The notes beneath the pieces are model-generated. The model made no database searches. It had not been told where the DNA came from and saw only the letters and a program-made list of their open reading frames with translations. The position numbers and the translations under genes are program-made. A stretch of DNA of 64,000 nt. Source: RAM1 sp050247515. Lineage in GTDB: Bacteria > Pseudomonadota > Gammaproteobacteria > Burkholderiales > Burkholderiaceae_C. The DNA lies in assembly GCA_050247515.1 (NCBI GenBank), contig JBFWUB010000022.1, forward strand, positions 7,538-71,537, given 5' to 3'. Positions 25,043 through 34,131 of this stretch are shown piece after piece. Positions within the stretch are counted from its first letter, which is position 1. The number at the start of each line of letters is the position of its first letter.

Positions 25043-26793
25043 GCCCGAGCAAGCCCCCCTCTGAACTGCGCCAGGCCGTCAACGGATTGCGCCCGTATTT
25101 TGTGCGTGCCGCCTGGTTCAGCGTGTTTTCCAGCATCCTGATTCTGGCGCCCAGTGGCTACATGCTGGAGGTCTATGGACGGGTCGTGGACAGCCGCAGC
25201 CACATCACGCTTTTGATGCTGACGATCCTGGTGATCGCGGCGTATGTGCTGATGGAAGTCCTGGACTGGGCGCGCAGCGAGATCATGCACGAGGCCGGCC
25301 TGGCGCTGGACCACAAGATGAGCGCACGCGTGTTCCAGGTGATCTTCGAGGCGAACCTGCGCCGCATGCCCGGCGGCACTGTGCAGCCGATGAACGACTT
25401 CAAGACCGTGCGCGAATTCCTGCATTCGCCAGTGTTGCTGGCACTGATGGAGTCGCCGGTCTCGCTGGTGTGCATGCTGCTGCTTTTTGCCATCAGCCCG
25501 GTGCTGGGCTGGGCGGCTGTGGCGGGCGCCATCGTGCAGGGGCTTGTGGGCTGGGCCAACGAGCGCAACACCCAACCTCAGCTGATGGCGGCCAACCGAA
25601 CGGCCATCGCGGCGCAGCAGTACGCCGATGGGTCGCTGCGCAACGCTGAGGTCATTGAGTCCATGGGCATGCTGCGCGACATCCATCGCCGCTGGGTTGA
25701 AAAGCAGCGTGAATTCCTGGGCTTGCAGGCGCTGGCGTCCGAACGGGCGGGCGGCTACCAGGCCCTGACCAAATTCATCCAGACGCTGATGGGCTCGCTG
25801 CTGCTGGGCCTGGGCGCCTGGCTGCTGCTGCACAACGAGTTGCGCGGTGGTGCCGGCATGATGGTGGTCGGCTCGATCCTGGGTGGCCGGGTGCTGGCAC
25901 CGCTGGTGGCCATCGTCACGCAATGGCGCACCGTGGTGAACTTCCGCGATGCCTGGAGCCGCGTTGACGGTCTGTTGACGGCTGTGCCCGCGCGTGTCCC
26001 GGGGATGCCGCTGCCGCCGCCTCGCGGCGTATTGCAGGTCGAGCAGCTCGTCGCCGGCGCGCCGGGCAGTGCCAATGCCATCCTGCGGGGCGTGGCCTTC
26101 AACCTGCAGCCCGGCGAAGTACTGGCCGTGGTGGGTCCATCAGCTTCGGGCAAGACCACGCTGGCACGGCTGCTGGTGGGCCTGTGGCCTGCCGCGGCCG
26201 GCAAAGTGCGGCTGGACGGCGCCGACATATTTGCCTGGGACAAAAGCGAGCTGGGTCCGCATATTGGCTATTTGCCGCAGGGCGTGGAACTGTTTGATGG
26301 TACGGTGGCCGAAAACATCGCCCGTTTCGGTCCGGTGGAAAAAACCAAGGTGGAGTCGGCAGCCCGCGCGGTGGGCCTGCATGAATTCATCCTGGCCCTG
26401 CCTCAGGGCTACGACAGCCCGGTGGGGCGCGATGGTGCCATGCTGTCGGGCGGCCAGCGCCAGCGCATGGCCCTGGCGCGGGCCCTCTACGGCGACCCCG
26501 CCTATGTCGTGCTGGACGAACCCAATTCCAGCCTGGACGAAGCCGGCGACGCCGCGCTGGCCGCAGCGCTGCTGGAACTCAAGACCCGGGGAACCACCTT
26601 TGTGGTCATGACACATCGCACCAGCGTGCTGGCCGTGGCCGACAAGATGCTGGTGCTGCGCGAAGGCATGCAACAGGCTTTCGGCCCACGTGATGAAGTA
26701 CTGGCCGCGCTGCGCAAGGCCAGCGAGCAGGCCGCGGCGCAGCAGGCCCAGCCGGGCCTGCGCCACCCCGGCCTGGCCGCGCCCCGGGCTTGA
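25039..26793 (+). CDS. Type I secretion ABC transporter, first subunit (PrtD-like)
   Basis: This 584-residue inner-membrane protein has about six membrane helices (residues 20-310) and a C-terminal ATPase with Walker A GPSASGKTT, Q-loop GYLPQ, signature LSGGQRQR, Walker B YVVLDEP and an H-loop His (MTHRT). It belongs to the PrtD/AprD class without an N-terminal peptidase-like domain, which usually exports RTX proteins and S-layer proteins. It overlaps the TnpB-like gene by four bases and is followed 31 bases later by a second complete ABC transporter gene, so a heterodimer is likely. Confidence 0.93.
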   Translation: MSPSKPPSELRQAVNGLRPYFVRAAWFSVFSSILILAPSGYMLEVYGRVVDSRSHITLLMLTILVIAAYVLMEVLDWARSEIMHEAGLALDHKMSARVFQVIFEANLRRMPGGTVQPMNDFKTVREFLHSPVLLALMESPVSLVCMLLLFAISPVLGWAAVAGAIVQGLVGWANERNTQPQLMAANRTAIAAQQYADGSLRNAEVIESMGMLRDIHRRWVEKQREFLGLQALASERAGGYQALTKFIQTLMGSLLLGLGAWLLLHNELRGGAGMMVVGSILGGRVLAPLVAIVTQWRTVVNFRDAWSRVDGLLTAVPARVPGMPLPPPRGVLQVEQLVAGAPGSANAILRGVAFNLQPGEVLAVVGPSASGKTTLARLLVGLWPAAAGKVRLDGADIFAWDKSELGPHIGYLPQGVELFDGTVAENIARFGPVEKTKVESAARAVGLHEFILALPQGYDSPVGRDGAMLSGGQRQRMALARALYGDPAYVVLDEPNSSLDEAGDAALAAALLELKTRGTTFVVMTHRTSVLAVADKMLVLREGMQQAFGPRDEVLAALRKASEQAAAQQAQPGLRHPGLAAPRA

Positions 26794-26824
26794 CCTTACG
26801 ACCGCCCAGCAATCGCCGAGAAAA

Positions 26825-28549
26825 ATGAAAACACCCAACTTCTTCACGCGCAGCGACCTCACGGCCACCCTGTGGGCCTTCAGGCGCGAATTCGTCATCG
26901 TCGGCCTGTTCAGCTTCCTGGCCAACCTGCTGATGCTCACGCCCACCATCTACATGCTGCAGGTGTTCGACCGGGTCATGACCAGTCAAAGCGAACTGAC
27001 CCTGCTGGCGGTGTCGCTCATCACCGTGGCCCTGTTCGCCATCATGGCGCTGGCTGAGTGGATACGCTCGCGCGTCCTGGTCCACGCCGGCGTGCGGTTT
27101 GACGAAGTGCTCAGCACCCGCGTGTTCAACGCAAGCTTTGAAGCCAACCTGTTGCAGTCAGGCGGCAACCCGGGCCGGGCGTTCAGCGACCTGATTCACA
27201 TCCGCCAGTTCCTCACGGGCAACGGCATCTTTACGCTGTTCGACGCGCCCTGGGCACCGATCTACATTGCCGTTACTTTCATGCTGCACCCCTGGTTGGG
27301 CGTGCTGGCGATTGTGTTTGCGATGGTCCAGCTGGCGCTCGCCTGGTTTGGCCATACCCGCACCGTCGCGCCGGCGGAAGCCGCCGCGCTCACGGGCAGC
27401 GACGTTCAGACCTATCTGCAGGGCAAGCTGCGCAACGCGGAGGCGCTGGAATCCATGGGAATGATCGGGAACCTGCAACCGCATTGGCGCGAACGCCACC
27501 AGGCCTGGCTGGCGCAGGCTTCCAACGCCCAGGGCCTGACCCACCGCGTCACGGCCTGGAGCAAGTTCATCCGTTACACCCAGCAGTCGCTGTCGCTGGG
27601 CGCCGGCGCGCTGCTGGTGATCGACGGACAGCTGTCTGCCGGTGCCATGATCGCCGCCAACGTGCTGATGGGGCGGGCACTGGCGCCCATCGACCAGCTG
27701 GCGGGAACCTGGCGCAGTTTCATCACAACACGCTCGGCGTTCCAGCGTCTGGAAGCCCTGCTCAGGGATCACCCCGAGCGCGATACCGCGCTCACCCGCG
27801 CGGCCCCGCGCGGATCTCTCGCGCTGCGCAGCGTGTACGCCACAGCGGCCGGGCGCAAGGACCCCATCTTGAAGGACATCAACCTCACGGTCCCCCCAGG
27901 CACCGTCACGGCAGTGCTGGGGCCCTCGGGGTCGGGCAAATCCACGCTGGCGCGCGTCATGATTGGTATCTGGCCGCAGGTTTCCGGCGAGGTCCTGCTG
28001 GACGACTTGCCCATCGCCAGCTGGAACCGCGTTGACCTGGGGCCGCACCTGGGCTACCTGCCGCAGGACATCGAGCTGTTTGAAGGCACGATTGCCGAAA
28101 ACATTGCGCGTTTTCGTGAACTGGACTCTCAAAAGGTCATTGAAGCCGCGCGCTGCGCGGGGCTGCACGACATGATCCTGCGTTTTCCCAAGGGCTATGA
28201 CACACCTATCGGCGAAGCCGGCAACCTGCTGTCCGGCGGCCAGCGCCAGCGCATCGGTCTGGCGCGTGCGGTGTACGGCGATCCGGTGCTCATCGTCCTT
28301 GACGAACCCAACGCCAATCTGGACGACGCGGGCGAGGCGGCGCTGTCGCGTACCGTGCAAGACCTCAAGGAAAAAGGCCGCACGGTGTTCCTGATTACCC
28401 ACCGCCCCGGCGCCATTGCCGCCGCTGACAGGCTGGTGATCCTGCGCGATGGCCAGATCCAGATACAGGGCGCGCGCGACGAAGTGCTTGCGTCACTGCG
28501 GCCCGGCAGCGCCCCCCCGCCTGCCGGCCTTGCCGCCCAGCCCGCCTGA
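26825..28549 (+). CDS. Type I secretion ABC transporter, second subunit (PrtD-like)
   Basis: This 574-residue protein is a paralogue of the preceding gene product. It has an N-terminal membrane domain (FLANLLMLTPTIYMLQVFDRVMTS), Walker A GPSGSGKST, Q-loop GYLPQ, signature LSGGQRQR, Walker B LIVLDEP and H-loop LITHRP. Both ATPase sites look complete in both paralogues. ATG 26825 is chosen because the hydrophobic segment aligns with the paralogue; upstream in-frame codons overlap the previous gene. Substrates in this window are probably the S-layer protein and the two proteases that lack Sec signals. Confidence 0.92.
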   Translation: MKTPNFFTRSDLTATLWAFRREFVIVGLFSFLANLLMLTPTIYMLQVFDRVMTSQSELTLLAVSLITVALFAIMALAEWIRSRVLVHAGVRFDEVLSTRVFNASFEANLLQSGGNPGRAFSDLIHIRQFLTGNGIFTLFDAPWAPIYIAVTFMLHPWLGVLAIVFAMVQLALAWFGHTRTVAPAEAAALTGSDVQTYLQGKLRNAEALESMGMIGNLQPHWRERHQAWLAQASNAQGLTHRVTAWSKFIRYTQQSLSLGAGALLVIDGQLSAGAMIAANVLMGRALAPIDQLAGTWRSFITTRSAFQRLEALLRDHPERDTALTRAAPRGSLALRSVYATAAGRKDPILKDINLTVPPGTVTAVLGPSGSGKSTLARVMIGIWPQVSGEVLLDDLPIASWNRVDLGPHLGYLPQDIELFEGTIAENIARFRELDSQKVIEAARCAGLHDMILRFPKGYDTPIGEAGNLLSGGQRQRIGLARAVYGDPVLIVLDEPNANLDDAGEAALSRTVQDLKEKGRTVFLITHRPGAIAAADRLVILRDGQIQIQGARDEVLASLRPGSAPPPAGLAAQPA

Positions 28550-28595
28550 GCATTCAGGCTTCACTGACTTATTTTTTCGCAGAACCGAGTTCATC

Positions 28596-29963
28596 ATGGC
28601 CAAAATTGCTCCCCCCAAGCTGTCCGCCACCACGAGTGCAGTCGCCAGCACCGGCAGCGACCCCGCAAACCCCTTGCCCGCCGGCCACACCGGCAGGGCC
28701 GGACGCATTGGCTGGTGGGCGCTGGCCATCGGCGTTGGCGTGTTCATGATCTGGGCGGCCTTTGCCCCGCTGGACGAAGGTGTGCCGGCGCAGGGCATCG
28801 TATCGATCGACACCAAACGCAAGGCCGTGCAACACCTGAGCGGCGGCATCGTCAAGGAAGTACTGGTCACCGAGGGCAGCCGCGTAGCCGACGGGCAACT
28901 GCTGGTTCGCCTGGACGATGCAGCGGCCAAGGCCAATTTTGAGGGCGTGCGTCAGCGCTACCTGGGGTTGCGTGCCATGCAAGGCCGTTTGCAGGCCGAG
29001 CAAAGCGGCCAGACAACCATTGCCTACCACCCCGACCTTCTGGCTGCCAGCCAGGACCCGCTGATCCGCCAGCAAATGCTTACGCAAGAACAATTGCTGC
29101 AGTCGCGACGCGCAGCGCTGCGCGCGGACCTGCAGTCCTTTGAGGAAAGCATTCGCGGCTCCCAGGCCCTGATCCAGTCGTATGACGGCATCATCGGCAG
29201 CCGCCGCAGCCAGCTGGCACTGCTGACGGAAGAACTCAACAATACCCGCGGCCTCGTCAAGGACGGCTACGCGCCACGCAACCGCCAGCTGGAACTGGAG
29301 CGCCAGGTCGCGGAAGCAAATGCGTCCGTCGCGGAGCTGCTGGGCAACACCACACGAGCCCACCAGACCATTGCCGAGCTGCGCCAGCGCGCGATTGCGC
29401 GCCAGCAGGAATACCGCAAGGAAATCGAGTCACAGCTGGCCGACGTGAGCCGTGAAGTGGTAGGCGACGCGGAGCGCTTTCGCGCGCTGAAGGATGACCT
29501 GGGCCGCACCGAGATCAGGTCTCCCGCAGCGGGCCAGGTGGTGGGCCTGGTTGTACAGACCGTGGGCGGCGTCATTGGCGCCGGCCAGAAGCTGATGGAC
29601 ATCGTCCCCGAAAATGAACTTCTGATGCTGGAAACCCAGGTGGCGCCTCACCTGATCGACCGTGTGCATGCCGACCTGCCCGTAGACATACGCTTCTCGG
29701 CATTCGCCCACTCACCCCAGTTGGTGGTGGGTGGCAAGGTGGTGTCGATTTCGGGCGACTTGCTGAGCGACCCGGTCACCCACGCGAGCTACTACCTGGC
29801 CCGCGTCACCCTCACGCCCGAGGGCCTCAAGCGCCTTGGCAAGCGCCAGATGCAGCCAGGCATGCCCGTGGAGGTGATCTTCAAGACCGGCGAGCGCTCG
29901 CTGCTGACCTACATGCTGCACCCGCTGACCAAGCGCCTGGCGGCATCCATGAAAGAGGAATGA
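28596..29963 (+). CDS. Type I secretion membrane fusion protein (HlyD/PrtE-like)
   Basis: This 455-residue adaptor links the ABC transporter to the outer-membrane channel. It has a cytoplasmic N-terminus, a single membrane segment near residue 45 (WWALAIGVGVFMIWAAFAPL), a lipoyl/barrel half (GGIVKEVLVTEGSRV), a long coiled coil (about 130-290) and the return lipoyl and barrel strands (IRSPAAGQVVGL). ATG 28596 gives the usual short N-terminus. The spacing to the downstream tolC-like gene is four bases, so the two are co-translated. Confidence 0.94.
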   Translation: MAKIAPPKLSATTSAVASTGSDPANPLPAGHTGRAGRIGWWALAIGVGVFMIWAAFAPLDEGVPAQGIVSIDTKRKAVQHLSGGIVKEVLVTEGSRVADGQLLVRLDDAAAKANFEGVRQRYLGLRAMQGRLQAEQSGQTTIAYHPDLLAASQDPLIRQQMLTQEQLLQSRRAALRADLQSFEESIRGSQALIQSYDGIIGSRRSQLALLTEELNNTRGLVKDGYAPRNRQLELERQVAEANASVAELLGNTTRAHQTIAELRQRAIARQQEYRKEIESQLADVSREVVGDAERFRALKDDLGRTEIRSPAAGQVVGLVVQTVGGVIGAGQKLMDIVPENELLMLETQVAPHLIDRVHADLPVDIRFSAFAHSPQLVVGGKVVSISGDLLSDPVTHASYYLARVTLTPEGLKRLGKRQMQPGMPVEVIFKTGERSLLTYMLHPLTKRLAASMKEE

Positions 29964-29967
29964 CACC

Positions 29968-31317
29968 ATGACCGCTCCATCCAAAAGCCGCATGGGCACC
30001 CGCGCGCTCGCAATTGCCGCCGCCCTGGCGTGCCTGCCGGCCTGGTCGCTGGACCTGTCGCAGGCCTACCAGGCCGCGCTGGAGCAGGATGCCACGCTGC
30101 GCGCCTTGCGCGCCGCCACCGACGCCAAGCGCGAGCGCCTGCCCCAGGCCCGCGCGCAACTGCTGCCCAATCTGTCAGCCAGTGTCTCGCGCAACCAGAA
30201 CCGCCTGGAGCGAACGTCACCTAATTTTCTTGGCGAGGCCGTCACGACCCAGGAACGCTATGGCAGCAGCAGCGAAGCCCTGACACTGCGCCAGCCGCTC
30301 TTTCGCAAATACCAGATGGCCGACTACCGGCAGGCAAAGGCCCAGGTGGATGACGCCAACGCAATCCTCGACAAGGAAGTGCAAAACCTGGCCGTACGCG
30401 TGGGCGGCGCCTACTTTGAAGCCCTGCTGGCCGAGGAGCAGCTCGCACTGGTACTGGCGCAGAAGGTCGCATACGCCACCCAGCTGGACGCGGCACGCAA
30501 GCGCTTTGCCGGCGGCTCGGGCACGCGCACCGACATTGACGAAGCGCAGGCCGCGCTGGATCTGAATTTCGCGCAGGAACTGGAAGCCCGACAGAACCTG
30601 GAGTACACGCAGCGGCAACTGCAGGTCCTGACCAACCTGCCCGCGAACAAGCTGGCGTCGCTGGACGCTGCCAAGCTCCAGTTGCTGCAGCCCGATCCCA
30701 ACCGGCTGGATGAATGGACCCAACGCGCCGAATTGAGCAGCCCCGAGATCCAGTCGCTCAAAGCCCAGGTAGAGGTCGCGCGCCACGAGGTCGAAAAGGC
30801 AAGGGCGGGCCACTATCCCACGCTGGACGCCGTGGCGCAGTGGTCGCGCAGCAACAGCGAGAACGTGACCAGTGTCAACACCCGCTACACCAACAGGTCC
30901 ATAGGCCTGCAGTTGAATGTGCCGCTATTTGCCGGCGGATTTGTGAACTCGACCGTGCGACAGGCCCTGGCCGATCTGGAGCGTGCCGAGCAGGCTCTGG
31001 AGGCCTTGCGACGCGATCTGGGTGTGCGCGTGCACCGCGAGTTCCGAGGCGTCACAGAAGGCGTGTTGCGGGTGCGGGCGCTGGAGCAGGCCGTGCGCTC
31101 GGCCGAGCAGGTTGTCATCTCCAACCGGCGTTCGTTCGAGGCGGGCAGCCGCACGCTGGTGGACACGCTCAACGCCGAGCAGCAAAAGGTATCCGCCCAG
31201 CGCGACCTGGCTCAGGCGCGCTTTGTCTACCTGATTTCCAGAGTCCGCCTGCAGGCGCTGGCCGGTGGCCCAAAAACCGAAGTGATCGACGAAATCAACA
31301 GCTGGCTCAAGCCCTGA
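29968..31317 (+). CDS. TolC-family outer-membrane channel
   Basis: This 449-residue exported protein has a signal peptide (cleavage near residue 28, PAWSLDL) and a duplicated TolC fold. The first repeat begins LSQAYQAALEQDATLRALRA and the second PEIQSLKAQVEVARHEVEKAR. The tunnel helices and the strand NRSIGLQLNVPLFAGG are typical. It completes the type I exporter. Downstream, 31318-31338 separates it from the convergent fatty acyl reductase stop, with only a short TGATGGCATCA palindrome and no clear terminator. Confidence 0.94.
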   Translation: MTAPSKSRMGTRALAIAAALACLPAWSLDLSQAYQAALEQDATLRALRAATDAKRERLPQARAQLLPNLSASVSRNQNRLERTSPNFLGEAVTTQERYGSSSEALTLRQPLFRKYQMADYRQAKAQVDDANAILDKEVQNLAVRVGGAYFEALLAEEQLALVLAQKVAYATQLDAARKRFAGGSGTRTDIDEAQAALDLNFAQELEARQNLEYTQRQLQVLTNLPANKLASLDAAKLQLLQPDPNRLDEWTQRAELSSPEIQSLKAQVEVARHEVEKARAGHYPTLDAVAQWSRSNSENVTSVNTRYTNRSIGLQLNVPLFAGGFVNSTVRQALADLERAEQALEALRRDLGVRVHREFRGVTEGVLRVRALEQAVRSAEQVVISNRRSFEAGSRTLVDTLNAEQQKVSAQRDLAQARFVYLISRVRLQALAGGPKTEVIDEINSWLKP

Positions 31318-31338
31318 GCCAGCGGCTGCGTGATGGCA

Positions 31339-33327
31339 TCAGAAATGGATACCGCGCATCATCTGCTGCATGGCCACCGCCTCGGCCGACAGCTGGGGCT
31401 TGGCCGACTTGTCGCCCTTGGCCGCCGATGAATCAGGGAACATGCGGAAGCTCGTGTTCATGACGATCTGCATGATGCGCGGGAACAAGGCGTGCAGCAC
31501 CTGCCCGGCGATGCCCAGTCGGGTGGCGATGCGCACGTTCTTGTAGATGCAGGCGCTGGCCACCATGTCGGCGGCTTCCTCGGGGCTCAGCGTGGGCACG
31601 TTCTTGTAGATGTTGGTCGGCGCGATCATGGGCGTGCGCACCAGCGGCATGTTGATGGTGGTGAAGCTGATGCCCTGGTCGGCGTATTCGCTGGACGCAC
31701 AGCGCGTCCACGCGTCCAGCGCCGCCTTGGACGCCACATAGGCCGAGAAGCGCGGCGCGTTGGTCAGCACGCCAATGGAGCTGATGTTCACCACATGGCC
31801 CTTTTTCTTTGCCGTCATGCTGGGCAGCAGGCCCATGGTGATGCGCAGGCAGCCAAAATAGTTGAGCTGCATGGTGCGCTCGAAGTCATGGAAACGGTCG
31901 TAGCTGTTCTCGATCGCGCGGCGGATCGAGCGGCCGGCGTTGTTGATCAGGAAGTCCACGCCGCCGTGGTTTTCGATCAGCAACTGCACAAAGCGGTCGC
32001 AGTCGGCCATGTCGGCGATGTCGGCGGCATAACAGACAAAGCTGTACCCCTTGGCCTTGGCCTCCTTCTGCGCCTCGTCCAGCTTGTCCTGGTCACGCCC
32101 GCAGATGATGGTGATGGCGCCGGCCTCGGCAAACTTGTGGGCCGAGGCCAGGCCGATGCCTGACGAGCCGCCGGTGACCAGCACGACCTTGCCCTGCACC
32201 GTGCCGCGCAGCGTGCGGTCGATGAACAGGTCCGGGTCCAGGTGGCGCTCCCAGTAGTCCCACAGGCGCCAGGCATAGTCGCGCAGGTTGGGACATTCAA
32301 TGCCCGAGCCCTTGAGCATGGCGTCCAGCTCGCGGCGGTCAAAGCGCGTGGGGTAGTTCACGAAGGTCAGCATGTCCTCGGGGATGCGCAGGTCGGCCAT
32401 GATGGCCTGCTTGACGCGGCGCACCGGCTTGATGGACATCAGCGTCTTGGTCACGCTCTTGGGAATGAAGCCCAGCAGCGCGGCGTTGATGAACAGGTTC
32501 ATCTTGGGCGCATGGCCCGCCTTGCTGAAGATGTCCAGCACGTCGCCCACGCGATAGCCTTCGCTGTCAACGAGGTGGAAGCACTTTTTGCTGATGGCCG
32601 GCTTGTGGCTGATGAAGTCCAGGCAGTCCACCACAAAGTCCACCGGCACGATGTTCACCCGGCCACCTTCCAGGCCCACCATCGGCATCCAGGGCGGCAG
32701 CAGCTGGCGCGTGCGCTGGATCAGCTTGAAGAAATAGTACGGGCCGTCGATCTTGTCCATCTCGCCGGTGGTGCTGTCGCCCACCACCATGGCGGGGCGG
32801 TAAACCGTCCACGGCACCTTGGACAGTTCCTTGCGCACGATCTTCTCGCTCTCGTGCTTGGTCATGAAGTACGGGTGATCGTAGTTCTCGGCCTCGTCGA
32901 ACATGTCCTCGCGGAACACGCCCTCGTACAGGCCGGCGGCGGCGATGGACGACACATGGTGGAAGTGGCCGGCATCGACAGCCTTGGCCAGGTCCACCGT
33001 GTTGCGGGTGCCCTCGATGTTCACCGCGACCTGGCTTTCCTCGTCAGCGGACAGGTCGTACACCGCGGCCAGGTGGTAGAAATGGTCGATCTGGCCCTTG
33101 AGCTTTTTGATGTCGTCGCTGGACACGCCGAGCTTTTTGGTGGTGAGGTCGCCGTACACCGGCACCGCCTTGGCGGCGCTGGCGCCCCAGTACTCGCGCA
33201 GGCCGGCCACCTTGCCTTCACTTTCCTTGCGGATCAGGAAGTGCACCACCGCGCCCTTGCGCTCCAGCAGTTTTTTGACGAGCCTTTTGCCAATGAAGCC
33301 GGTTGCACCGGTGACGAAATACTGCAT
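31339..33327 (-). CDS. Alcohol-forming fatty acyl reductase (two-domain SDR)
   Basis: This 662-residue protein fuses two short-chain dehydrogenase domains. The N-terminal extended SDR has TGATGFIGKRLVKKLLER and a YFMTKHESEK active-site motif. The C-terminal classical SDR has TGGSSGIGLASA, NNAGRSIRRAI and YVASKAALDAW. Length and both halves match, as I recall it, the Marinobacter fatty acyl-CoA reductase that reduces acyl-CoA through aldehyde to fatty alcohol for wax esters. ATG 33327 is preceded by GGAGG. A wax ester synthase gene lies 4 kb away (37485-39005), which supports this role. Intergenic 33328-33521 contains two GGCGCC repeats (33398 and 33412) and probably both divergent promoters. 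Confidence 0.88.
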   Translation of the reverse strand: MQYFVTGATGFIGKRLVKKLLERKGAVVHFLIRKESEGKVAGLREYWGASAAKAVPVYGDLTTKKLGVSSDDIKKLKGQIDHFYHLAAVYDLSADEESQVAVNIEGTRNTVDLAKAVDAGHFHHVSSIAAAGLYEGVFREDMFDEAENYDHPYFMTKHESEKIVRKELSKVPWTVYRPAMVVGDSTTGEMDKIDGPYYFFKLIQRTRQLLPPWMPMVGLEGGRVNIVPVDFVVDCLDFISHKPAISKKCFHLVDSEGYRVGDVLDIFSKAGHAPKMNLFINAALLGFIPKSVTKTLMSIKPVRRVKQAIMADLRIPEDMLTFVNYPTRFDRRELDAMLKGSGIECPNLRDYAWRLWDYWERHLDPDLFIDRTLRGTVQGKVVLVTGGSSGIGLASAHKFAEAGAITIICGRDQDKLDEAQKEAKAKGYSFVCYAADIADMADCDRFVQLLIENHGGVDFLINNAGRSIRRAIENSYDRFHDFERTMQLNYFGCLRITMGLLPSMTAKKKGHVVNISSIGVLTNAPRFSAYVASKAALDAWTRCASSEYADQGISFTTINMPLVRTPMIAPTNIYKNVPTLSPEEAADMVASACIYKNVRIATRLGIAGQVLHALFPRIMQIVMNTSFRMFPDSSAAKGDKSAKPQLSAEAVAMQQMMRGIHF

Positions 33328-33521
33328 GAAGACCTCCGGAATAGAACAGGGATTCTTGCTTAAAGCCCGCGGCCCCCGATTCAGCACAAACCCGCGTGGC
33401 GCCTAGGGTTCGGCGCCTATTTAGGAGCGGGTACCTAGCCTGCGACCACGCCCTGCGCGTACAGTGCAGGCATGCGCCCTGAAAGGCTGGGCGCTCCCCC
33501 CTAACCCACATGGAGTCCAGC

Positions 33522-34025
33522 ATGGTCAAGAAAATGCAGAAATCCGCCGCCTCCGGCGACAAGTCCGCCGCCCACCTGTCGGGCACCGTCAAGGAATCGG
33601 CCCAGCAGATCTGGCTGGCCGGCCTGGGCGCTTTCTCCAAGGCCCAGGAAGAAGGCGGCAAGGTCTTCGAGACCCTGGTGAAAGAAGGCCTGAGCATCCA
33701 GCGCAAGACCCAGGCCGCCGCCGAAGAGAAGATCTCCGAAGCCACCAACAAGATGGCCACCATGGCCACCGACATCACGTCCAAGGCCTCCGGCCAGTGG
33801 GACAAGCTGGAAAACATCTTTGAAGACCGCGTGTCCAAGGCGCTGAACAAGCTGGGCGTGCCCTCGGCCAAGGACATCGACGTGCTGATCGCCCGCATCG
33901 ACGAGCTCAACCGCAACGTGGCAAGCCTGAGCGCCAAGGCCAAGGCCGCGCCTGCGGCCAAGCCGGCCACCAAGGCCGCCGCCAAGCCCGCAGCCAAGCG
34001 CCCGGCCGCCCGCAAAACGGCATGA
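33522..34025 (+). CDS. Phasin-family granule-associated protein (PhaF/PhaI-like)
   Basis: This 167-residue protein has the phasin-like amphipathic helical region (QQIWLAGLGAFSKAQEEGGKVFETLVKEG), a coiled stretch, and a C-terminal histone H1-like tail of Ala, Lys and Pro repeats (AAKPATKAAAKPAAKRPAA). Such proteins coat polyhydroxyalkanoate granules and, through the basic tail, bind DNA to spread granules between daughter cells. ATG 33522 is preferred over ATG 33510 because GGAG lies six bases before it. It diverges from the fatty acyl reductase and ends in a clear terminator. It could also coat wax ester inclusions. Confidence 0.87.
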   Translation: MVKKMQKSAASGDKSAAHLSGTVKESAQQIWLAGLGAFSKAQEEGGKVFETLVKEGLSIQRKTQAAAEEKISEATNKMATMATDITSKASGQWDKLENIFEDRVSKALNKLGVPSAKDIDVLIARIDELNRNVASLSAKAKAAPAAKPATKAAAKPAAKRPAARKTA

Positions 34026-34044
34026 GCACCGGCTCACTTCATGC

Positions 34045-34069
34045 AAAGGGCGCTTCGGCGCCCTTTTTT
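34045..34069 (+). terminator. Rho-independent terminator after the phasin gene
   Basis: The stem AAAGGGCGC and GCGCCCTTT closes a TTCG loop and runs into six T residues. It lies 20 bases after the phasin stop and 63 bases before the patatin start, so the patatin gene needs its own promoter. Confidence 0.9.
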
Positions 34070-34131
34070 GCGCGCGCACGGTTTGCTGCAACGCAGCATT
34101 CCGGATCGCTTCACCCTTCTACACTGGCCCC

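Noticed and set aside
33398..33417. The double GGCGCC in the reductase/phasin divergent region as an operator
   Set aside because: GGCGCC is a common six-base palindrome in GC-rich DNA, and two copies 14 bases apart are weak evidence.
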